The position numbers and the translations under genes were made by a program. Of a stretch of 5,172 nt of DNA, positions 1-5,172 are shown one piece after another. Origin of the DNA: Candidatus Nitrosopelagicus sp. (GTDB lineage: Archaea > Thermoproteota > Nitrososphaeria > Nitrososphaerales > Nitrosopumilaceae); the NCBI GenBank assembly GCA_012964965.1, contig DTTB01000159.1, positions 1 to 5,172 on the forward strand. The letters run 5' to 3'. Every line of letters starts with the position of its first letter. Position 1 is the first letter of the stretch. The notes below the pieces were generated by a model. The model worked only from the letters and a program-made list of their open reading frames with translations. It was not told the DNA's origin and searched no databases.

Positions 1-1445
1 ACATCAACATCATGAGGCTGACTTTCAGCAAATCCAGCTCGTGATATTTTAATAAATTCTGCATTTTCTTGCATTTGCTTTATGCTATGGGCACCACAAT
101 AACTGAGTCCTGAACGTATTCCACCTGTGATTTGAGTGATGATATCAGTAACACTTCCTTTGTATGGAACTAAAGCTTCTACCCCCTCAGCAACATAATC
201 GTTGATATCATCAGTTAGTTCAATAGTCCCACTTTCTTTTGTTTTCCTCCCCATTGAAGCTGTTAAGGATGCCATTCCTCGATAAATCTTAAAACGTTTA
301 CCATTTTTTGTAATTGTTGAGCCTGGACTCTCATCAGTTCCGCCCAAAATACTTCCTACCATAATTGAAGACGCACCAGCCGCTAGGGCCTTGGTTGCAT
401 CACCTGAATTTCGTGTGCCGCCATCTGATATGATTGGTATACCACTATCTATGCCAACTTTGGCACAATCTAAAACAGCTGTCAACTGCGGAACTCCAGA
501 ACCAGTGATTACTCTAGTTATACAAATAGAACCAGAACCAACTCCAACTTTTACTGCGTCAACACCAGCTTTAATCAGATCTTCAGCTCCCTCTGCAGTA
601 GCAACATTTCCTGCAATTAGTTCGCAATCTGGAAATGCCTTCTTGATGTTTTTTATTGTGTTTATCGCATTTTCACTATGACCATGTGCTATGTCAACAA
701 CTATGACATCAGTTCCTGCATTAATCAAGGCTTCAGTCCTTTCCATAAAATCACCCTTAACACCAACAGCTGCTCCAACAAGTGGACGCCCTTTCTGATC
801 CTTTGATGCGTTAGGATATTTTTCCAAATTAGAAATATCCTGACTAGTTATTAGACCCTTGACATGATTTTCGTCATCGATTATAGGTAATTTTTCAATT
901 CTATTATTTTTTAGAATCTCTTTAGTTTGTTGTAGATCAATACCTGGTTTTGCAGTAACAACATCCTTTGTCATTAACTCCTTAACTAATTTAGAACAAT
1001 CAGACGGCTCAAATAAAACATCACGCTCAGTTAGAATTCCTACTAATTTAGAGTTGGAATCTGTAACTAAAAGTCCCGAAACTTCCTTTTCGTTCATTAT
1101 CGTGAAAGCGTCTTGAATTGTTTGTTCAGGACTAACTGAATACGGATTTTCTATGATTACACTTCCGGAGCGTTTGACTTTAAGGACTTCATTCACTTCC
1201 TGCTCTATTGTAAGAAATCTATGTATTATTCCTATGCCGCCTTCACGAGCAATTGTTACCGCCATAAAAGATTCAGTAACAGTATCCATGTTGGCACTGA
1301 TTATTGGAATGTTCAAGGAAATGTTTCTAGAAAGATGTGTTGTGAGATTAGTTTGAGAACGGCTTGTTATATTCGAAAATTTGGGTACAAGAAGAACATC
1401 ATCAAATGTTAATCCTTCTCTTATTCCCAAATGAACCTCATACAT
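1..1445 (-). CDS. guaB: IMP dehydrogenase family protein with two CBS domains (3' end cut by window edge)
   Basis: Probable inosine-5'-monophosphate dehydrogenase, a cytosolic enzyme that oxidises IMP to XMP with NAD+, the committed step to GMP. About 481 residues are visible and the gene runs off the left edge just after ESQPHDVD, a near-C-terminal motif, so only a few residues are missing. The start is ATG at 1445-1443, just ahead of the conserved EGLTFDDVLLVP (residues 10-21). Two CBS domains (about 97-148 and 158-210) interrupt the barrel; in this family they usually bind adenine or guanine nucleotides and regulate activity. The catalytic loop is GVGSGSICITR, with the nucleophile Cys308 and Thr310. 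The phosphate-binding DGGTRNSGD is at 341-349 and YRGM at 388-391. Oddly, the mobile flap after YRGM (about 392-420) lacks the Arg-Tyr pair normally used to activate water. A CBS-containing GMP reductase-like enzyme is the alternative. The family is certain; the reaction is less so. Confidence 0.93.
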   Translation of the reverse strand, partial: MYEVHLGIREGLTFDDVLLVPKFSNITSRSQTNLTTHLSRNISLNIPIISANMDTVTESFMAVTIAREGGIGIIHRFLTIEQEVNEVLKVKRSGSVIIENPYSVSPEQTIQDAFTIMNEKEVSGLLVTDSNSKLVGILTERDVLFEPSDCSKLVKELMTKDVVTAKPGIDLQQTKEILKNNRIEKLPIIDDENHVKGLITSQDISNLEKYPNASKDQKGRPLVGAAVGVKGDFMERTEALINAGTDVIVVDIAHGHSENAINTIKNIKKAFPDCELIAGNVATAEGAEDLIKAGVDAVKVGVGSGSICITRVITGSGVPQLTAVLDCAKVGIDSGIPIISDGGTRNSGDATKALAAGASSIMVGSILGGTDESPGSTITKNGKRFKIYRGMASLTASMGRKTKESGTIELTDDINDYVAEGVEALVPYKGSVTDIITQITGGIRSGLSYCGAHSIKQMQENAEFIKISRAGFAESQPHDVD

Positions 1446-1478
1446 AAGAAAAAAAAACCGATATAAGCGTTTCTTGCC
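1446..1478 (-). promoter_or_regulatory. folP-guaB intergenic gap with TATA-like box
   Basis: On the minus strand this gap reads GAAACG then CTTATATC, resembling an archaeal BRE followed by a TATA box. The TATA core, TTATAT, is at 1466-1461. Its centre is about 19 bases upstream of the guaB ATG, somewhat closer than the usual 24-27 bases to a transcription start. Transcription might therefore begin at or just inside the annotated start, or guaB may simply be read through from the upstream gene. This is inferred from sequence alone. Confidence 0.4.
1449..1457 (-). terminator. Oligo-T tract, possible folP terminator
   Basis: Nine consecutive T residues on the minus strand lie about 22 bases past the folP stop codon. 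Archaeal RNA polymerases can terminate on oligo-T without a hairpin, and no hairpin is visible here. The tract also lies between the TATA-like box and the guaB start, so it could instead belong to the guaB initial transcribed or core promoter region. Confidence 0.35.
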
Positions 1479-2339
1479 TTATGATAATTTTTGTGTGATT
1501 GTAATTACTTCTTTTGTTTTGCCAACATTGTGAGTACGAATTATGTCCGCGCCATTTAGAATGGATAGTGTTTCAGTTACTAATGTACCAGCAAGTCGAT
1601 CTGACAAATATTGTTTTTTTAGAATTTTCCCAATAAATGATTTGTTTGATACTGATACAAGAATTGGTTTATTCATTTTTATTGATTTTAAATTTTTCAA
1701 AATCAACAAATCTCTTTTAACCCAATCTGAATTAATCTTTGTAAAAAGAGAACCTTTTCCCTCTTTTCTGAAAAATCCTATTGCAGGATCTAAAACAATT
1801 TTTGAACTAGGAATACTTGCAGATTTGGCTATATTCAAACTTTCTTTCAATAGATTTTTTGTTTTGAGTAATTGATTTCCGGTTACGAATTTTTTACTAA
1901 AAGCACACAAAACTAGTGATGGACAATATTTTTCAATTATCTTTGACATCATCGGATCATGTTTCAATCCTGTAACATCATTAATTATATCAACTCCTAA
2001 TTCTAAAGATTCTTTGGCAACTCCTGCCCTACACGTATCTACAGAAATTGGTAGGTTAGAAACTTGTTGAATGATTTTAACTGCTTTGATGATACGGTGT
2101 GTCTCTATTTTTTCTGAAACCATTGTTGAAAGATATGGTGCAGTAGACATACCACCAACATCAACAAAATCTGCGCCATCCTCTTCCATTCTACGAACTG
2201 AATCCGCAATTCTTTTTTTGCCAATTGAGATAGATTTTTTATAAAATGATTCGGGGCTGATGTTTAAAATTCCCATTATTCTAACAGGGCTTGAATTACC
2301 AACTGAAACAGTTCCTAGCTTATTCACATAACTTATCAT
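1479..2339 (-). CDS. folP: Dihydropteroate synthase family protein (pterin-binding TIM barrel)
   Basis: This enzyme joins 6-hydroxymethyl-7,8-dihydropterin diphosphate to an arylamine, pABA in folate synthesis or probably a pABA-derived riboside in archaeal methanopterin-type synthesis. From ATG at 2339 it has 286 residues; a TTG at 2351 would add four, but the ATG is preferred. DHPS signatures appear in order: IMGILNISPESF (21-32), GADFVDVGGMST (55-66), PISVDTCRAGVAKE (97-110), IINDVTG (118-124), LDPAIGF (183-189), SVSNKSFIG (229-237) and IRTHNV (267-272). Pterin- and phosphate-contacting residues seem kept: Asn26, Asp60, Asp101, Asn120, Asp184, Lys233, Arg268 and His270. The usual GGESTRPG loop is instead GGMSTAPY, so the Glu and the Arg near the arylamine site are lost. 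The usual MHM-type motif after strand 5 is LVLCAFSK. This suggests a changed second substrate. It is divergent from mptE, whose product is its substrate, and lies upstream of guaB on the same strand. Confidence 0.88.
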   Translation of the reverse strand: MISYVNKLGTVSVGNSSPVRIMGILNISPESFYKKSISIGKKRIADSVRRMEEDGADFVDVGGMSTAPYLSTMVSEKIETHRIIKAVKIIQQVSNLPISVDTCRAGVAKESLELGVDIINDVTGLKHDPMMSKIIEKYCPSLVLCAFSKKFVTGNQLLKTKNLLKESLNIAKSASIPSSKIVLDPAIGFFRKEGKGSLFTKINSDWVKRDLLILKNLKSIKMNKPILVSVSNKSFIGKILKKQYLSDRLAGTLVTETLSILNGADIIRTHNVGKTKEVITITQKLS

Positions 2340-2374
2340 AAACCCTACCAATTTGAGTCATATGACGATATTAG
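2330..2374. promoter_or_regulatory. Compact divergent promoter region between folP and mptE
   Basis: Only 22 bases (2340-2361) separate the preferred ATG starts of the two divergent genes, so each promoter must overlap the other gene's first codons. For mptE, the weak box TTATCATAA at 2333-2341 is centred about 25 bases upstream of its ATG, which fits a leaderless transcript. For folP, TAATATC on the minus strand (2373-2367) is centred about 31 bases upstream of its ATG, which allows a leader of a few bases. The minus strand also carries GGTAGGG just before the folP ATG, a weak possible ribosome-binding site. Both boxes are imperfect. Confidence 0.35.
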
Positions 2375-3111
2375 GTTGGGCAACAAGATATAATGAGATT
2401 GTCAATGATTTTGGTTATTCAAAAAAAAAGGATATCCAATCATCAAGATTGTTAGATTCGCTATTATCAAGAAAAACTCGTATAACAGAATTAAAAAAAC
2501 TAATAGAAAATGAATCTGTTTTCATCATAGGCGCAGGCCCTTCATTACTTTCCTGCATTCCAATTTTAAAAAAATACAATAAAATTACAAAAATTGTAGC
2601 TGATGGTGCCACTAAGGCTCTAATAGAAAATAATTTGAAATCAAACATTGTGGTCACAGATCTTGATGGTGATATTTCTGTACTCAAAAGAGTTGGCAAA
2701 ACAAATGCAGTAATGGTTGTTCATGCTCATGGTGATAATCTCGAAAAGCTTTACCTTGCAAAAAACTTCAAAAATTGTATAGGGACAACACAAGCAAAGC
2801 CTTTTGGAAAGATTCACAATTTTGGAGGATTTACTGATGGTGATAGATGTGTATTTTTAGCAAATCACTTTAAAGCTAAAAAAATAATTCTTTTTGGAAT
2901 GGATTTTGGTACTACTATTGGAAGTTTTTCAAAGACTAGAATTGCTAACAAAGACATCAAGATTAGGAAATTGCGTCGTGGAAAGAAATTGTTAGAATGG
3001 CTAGCACAAAAAAGCAGATCTGAACTATATTCCACTACTACTGTGAAAGGATTTGCGAAAATCAGGTTTGAAGATATTGACAATATAATTACCCCCAAGA
3101 ATGCGTTTTAA
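2362..3111 (+). CDS. mptE: 6-hydroxymethyl-7,8-dihydropterin pyrophosphokinase, archaeal MptE type
   Basis: MptE transfers diphosphate from ATP to 6-hydroxymethyl-7,8-dihydropterin, making the activated pterin used by dihydropteroate synthase. It is the archaeal replacement for bacterial FolK and unrelated to it in sequence. The start chosen is ATG at 2362 (249 residues); a TTG at 2353 would add three residues and crowd the divergent gene. Recognisable blocks are SVFIIGAGPSL (52-62), KIVADGATKAL (77-87), the acidic VTDLDGD (98-104) that probably binds metal and ATP phosphates, VVHAHGDN (119-126), GTTQAKP (141-147), NFGGFTDGDRCVFLA (153-167) and KIILFGMDFG (174-183). These match the COG1634/DUF115-like family, and the length is usual. 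The C-terminal part is rich in Lys and Arg. It lies head to head with the DHPS gene that takes its product, and 24 bases upstream of the coiled-coil gene. Assignment is by motif recognition. Confidence 0.9.
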   Translation: MTILGWATRYNEIVNDFGYSKKKDIQSSRLLDSLLSRKTRITELKKLIENESVFIIGAGPSLLSCIPILKKYNKITKIVADGATKALIENNLKSNIVVTDLDGDISVLKRVGKTNAVMVVHAHGDNLEKLYLAKNFKNCIGTTQAKPFGKIHNFGGFTDGDRCVFLANHFKAKKIILFGMDFGTTIGSFSKTRIANKDIKIRKLRRGKKLLEWLAQKSRSELYSTTTVKGFAKIRFEDIDNIITPKNAF

Positions 3112-3115
3112 TATT
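3106..3115 (+). promoter_or_regulatory. TATA-like box upstream of the coiled-coil gene
   Basis: TTTTAATATT overlaps the last codons of mptE and is centred about 26 bases upstream of the ATG at 3136. That is the spacing expected for a leaderless archaeal transcript beginning at the start codon. The downstream pair (coiled-coil gene and guaA) could therefore be transcribed independently of mptE. AT-rich sequence makes chance matches common, so this is tentative. Confidence 0.35.
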
Positions 3116-3135
3116 GTTCACACATAAGAGAAAAC

Positions 3136-3672
3136 ATGGGGTTTTCAGACGACCAGATTCATGACATTTTAGAACTAAAAGAGCAACTTACTGAAGAAAT
3201 TGAGAAACACTTAGAAGAAATTGAAAAACTTGAAAAAAATATTTCTATCCTAAACACAATACTCAAACAAACAAGTTTTACAAAAGCTTCAGATCTAACT
3301 CTCAATACAGAAAAAAAGAAAGATGCAGTTCCAATTATAAAAAATTCAGATGGATCAACTATTGCAAATGTATTTGTTTCAGACGACCAACTTTCAATTG
3401 TTTTAGATAAGAATATCTCACTTAATTCTGAAACGCCTCCTCTGAAAACTTTTTTTATAGACCGCATTATTGGGGAAATGAAAAATAAAGATAATCAGGA
3501 AGTTGAAAAAGGAAAAATAGGAAAAGATGATGTTATTGATTGTGTAATCAATAACAATGGAAGTGCAATAAGAGAAATTATAATAAAAAATTATCGTCAA
3601 AAAGAAAGAGTGGATGAAATTATAAACACTGCAACATGGTCTTTGACACGAATGTTACAAAATTCAGTGTGA
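3136..3672 (+). CDS. Uncharacterised 178-residue protein with N-terminal coiled coil
   Basis: I do not recognise this family. From ATG at 3136 it encodes 178 residues, with no signal peptide or membrane segment, so it is probably cytosolic. Residues 6-45 are a highly charged heptad-like coiled coil with spaced Ile and Leu and many Glu and Lys. A polar linker follows (about 46-65). A central block (66-115), including DGSTIANVFVSDDQLSIVLD and then TFFIDRIIGEM, looks like beta strands followed by a helix. After a second charged linker (116-130), the C-terminal block (131-178) seems mostly helical, with DVIDCVINNNGSAIREIIIKN and the well-formed segment RVDEIINTATWSLTRML. This could be a small helical or winged-helix interaction module, but no DNA-binding motif is clear. 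It ends four bases before guaA, so the two are almost certainly cotranscribed. A lineage-specific scaffold, regulator or adaptor is possible but unproven. Confidence 0.8.
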   Translation: MGFSDDQIHDILELKEQLTEEIEKHLEEIEKLEKNISILNTILKQTSFTKASDLTLNTEKKKDAVPIIKNSDGSTIANVFVSDDQLSIVLDKNISLNSETPPLKTFFIDRIIGEMKNKDNQEVEKGKIGKDDVIDCVINNNGSAIREIIIKNYRQKERVDEIINTATWSLTRMLQNSV

Positions 3673-3676
3673 TTTT

Positions 3677-5172
3677 ATGGATAAAATTATTGTATTAGAT
3701 TTTGGTTCACAGTATAGTCATTTAATATGTAGACGTATTAGAGATTTTTCAGTATATGCTGAGCTTGTTCCATATGATATTTCTTTAAAGGAATTAAAGA
3801 AACTGAATCCAAAGGGAATAATATTTTCGGGAGGACCATCTAGTGTATATGATTCTAATGCTCCTACACCTACTAAGGAAATTTTCCGTTTGCAGACACC
3901 AATATTGGGAATATGCTATGGTCATCAGATAATTGTTAACAATTTTGGTGGCAAAGTAAAACGTGTAAATAAAGAATATGGCTCAGCTGTGCTCTCCATT
4001 GATGATAATTCTGATATTTTCAGTGGAATTGGTGATTCTATTAGAGCTTGGATGAGTCATGGGGACGAAGCTAAACTTGTACCAGATAATTTTGAAATCA
4101 TTGGTCATACGGAAAATGCGCGTGCGGCTGCAATTTCAAACAAGCAGAAAACTGTGTATGGGATTCAATTTCACCCAGAAGTAGTACATACAGAGAATGG
4201 AAATGAAATCTTGAAAAATTTTGTTCTCAAAGTTTGTCATGCAAACCAAGATTGGACTCTGGAAAGATTTGTTGAAAATTCTATAGAAAATATTTCAAAA
4301 TTAGAGGGTAATATTTTATGCGGAGTTAGTGGAGGCATAGACTCTACTGTTACTGCATTACTGATTCATAAGGCAGTGAAAAAGAGGCTTAAATGCATTT
4401 TTGTTGATAACGGTCTTTTGAGGTTAAATGAAACCAAGGAAATTCAGGATATGTTCACTAAGAATTTTAAAGTTGACTTCACAAAGATAGATGCGCAAAA
4501 ACAATTTTTATCAAAATTAAAGGGGGTGGTTGATCCCGAAGAAAAAAGGAAGATTATTGGAGAGGAATTTGTTAAAGTTTTTACGAAATTTGCTAAGAGT
4601 AAAGGTCAGTTTACTTGGCTTGCTCAGGGAACTCTTTACCCTGACGTGATTGAAAGTGGAGTATCAAAGGGTCCGGCGTCTGTTATCAAAACCCATCACA
4701 ATGTCGGTGGTCTACCAGATTGGCTAGATTTGAAAGTTTTAGAGCCATTACGTGACCTGTATAAAGATGAGGTAAGAAAAGTTGCAAAGATTCTTGGAGT
4801 TCCTCAAAGTTTGCTTGTGCGACACCCATTTCCAGGACCGGGACTAGCGGTAAGAATTATTGGTGAAGTTACGAAAAAAAAGTTGGATATCACAAGAGTT
4901 GCAAGTAAGATAGTAGAAGAGGAATTACAAAATGCAAACATCTATGACAATGTTTGGCAAGCATATGCCGCAGTTGGTGATGACAAGGCTGTTGGCGTTG
5001 TTGGAGATGAGAGAAAATATGGCAACATAGTGATGATTAGAGTTGTAGATTCTGTTGATGCTATGACTGCTGATTGGACTAGGCTTCCAAATGAATTGAT
5101 TGAGAAAATTAGCAATCGGATTACAAATGAAATTGACGATGTTACTTGGGTATCTTATGTAGTATCAAGCAA
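3677..5172 (+). CDS. guaA: GMP synthase (glutamine-hydrolysing), single chain, 3' end cut by window edge
   Basis: GMP synthase aminates XMP to GMP, using ATP and ammonia released from glutamine. The start is ATG at 3677, four bases after the preceding stop; 498 residues are visible. The N-terminal class I glutamine amidotransferase (about 1-190) has VLDFGSQYSHLICRRIR (6-22), SGGPSSVY (51-58), the nucleophile Cys80 in GICYGHQ, and His166 and Glu168 in QFHPEVVHTENG. The ATP pyrophosphatase domain (about 195-380) has the PP-loop SGGIDS (218-223), VDNGLLR (243-249), LAQGTLYPDVIES (315-327) and HHNVGGLP (340-347). RHPFPGPGLAVRIIGE (382-397) leads into the C-terminal dimerisation domain. The window ends after VSYVVSS, where family members usually continue with a lysine-rich KPPATIEWE-type tail, so roughly eight or nine residues are missing. 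All key residues are intact. The two halves are fused, unlike the split subunits of many euryarchaea. It completes the GuaB-GuaA pathway within one locus. Confidence 0.96.
   Translation, partial: MDKIIVLDFGSQYSHLICRRIRDFSVYAELVPYDISLKELKKLNPKGIIFSGGPSSVYDSNAPTPTKEIFRLQTPILGICYGHQIIVNNFGGKVKRVNKEYGSAVLSIDDNSDIFSGIGDSIRAWMSHGDEAKLVPDNFEIIGHTENARAAAISNKQKTVYGIQFHPEVVHTENGNEILKNFVLKVCHANQDWTLERFVENSIENISKLEGNILCGVSGGIDSTVTALLIHKAVKKRLKCIFVDNGLLRLNETKEIQDMFTKNFKVDFTKIDAQKQFLSKLKGVVDPEEKRKIIGEEFVKVFTKFAKSKGQFTWLAQGTLYPDVIESGVSKGPASVIKTHHNVGGLPDWLDLKVLEPLRDLYKDEVRKVAKILGVPQSLLVRHPFPGPGLAVRIIGEVTKKKLDITRVASKIVEEELQNANIYDNVWQAYAAVGDDKAVGVVGDERKYGNIVMIRVVDSVDAMTADWTRLPNELIEKISNRITNEIDDVTWVSYVVSS

Noticed and set aside
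391..1412. Open frames on the plus strand opposite guaB (around 391-681 and 1153-1412).
   Set aside because: They lie antisense to well-conserved IMP dehydrogenase motifs, show no recognisable domains and have no supporting start context.
2340..2361. TTG start codons for both divergent genes (2351 for the DHPS gene and 2353 for mptE), leaving one base between them.
   Set aside because: In-frame ATGs follow within four and three codons, keep all conserved motifs and fit the TATA-like boxes better.
3143..3389. A 13-base perfect repeat, TTTCAGACGACCA, at 3143-3155 and 3377-3389, in the same reading frame of the coiled-coil gene and encoding SDDQ twice.
   Set aside because: Surrounding residues do not align as a duplicated domain and there is no third copy, so chance or mild codon-usage convergence is likelier.
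2415..3600. Minus-strand open frames opposite mptE and the coiled-coil gene.
   Set aside because: Their sequences are rich in Ser, Phe and Ile, as expected for complements of Lys-, Asn- and Glu-rich genes, and the plus-strand genes explain the region.
1..5172. A search by eye for tRNA genes, CRISPR arrays, insertion sequences, inverted repeats or defence genes.
   Set aside because: The window is almost wholly filled by five genes, gaps are under 40 bases, and no repeat or mobile signature was found.

Overview
This AT-rich window (roughly one third G+C by eye) has five protein-coding genes with almost no space between them. Two lie on the minus strand and three on the plus strand, around a divergent centre at about 2340-2361. 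An archaeal-type 6-hydroxymethyl-7,8-dihydropterin pyrophosphokinase (MptE), TATA-like boxes at leaderless-style distances, an oligo-T tract in place of a hairpin terminator and a single-chain GMP synthase together suggest an archaeon. The best fit is a Nitrosopumilus-like member of the Thaumarchaeota (Nitrososphaerota). That placement is from recognition, not from a search.

Left arm (minus strand): a dihydropteroate synthase-family gene (about 2339 to 1479) is followed after 33 bases by an IMP dehydrogenase-family gene (1445 to beyond position 1). The IMP dehydrogenase has two CBS domains and lacks only its extreme C-terminus here. The 33-base gap holds a run of nine T residues and a TATA-like box on the coding strand, so guaB may have its own promoter.

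Right arm (plus strand): mptE (about 2362-3111) is followed by an unrecognised protein of 178 residues with an N-terminal coiled coil (3136-3672). Four bases later comes guaA, a GMP synthase (3677 to beyond 5172) cut by the window edge shortly before its expected C-terminus.

The four recognised genes form a biochemical chain. GuaB turns IMP into XMP and GuaA turns XMP into GMP, the source of GTP. GTP is the precursor of pterins. MptE activates the pterin as a diphosphate and the DHPS-family enzyme joins it to an arylamine. The window therefore links guanine nucleotide synthesis to folate- or methanopterin-type C1 carrier synthesis, with two guanine genes outside and two consecutive pterin enzymes back to back in the middle.

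Most worth checking are a GuaB without the usual Arg-Tyr pair in its catalytic flap, a DHPS with altered arylamine-side loops, and the uncharacterised coiled-coil gene tightly coupled to guaA. No RNA genes, insertion sequences, CRISPR arrays or phage genes were seen. No intergenic stretch exceeds about 35 bases.
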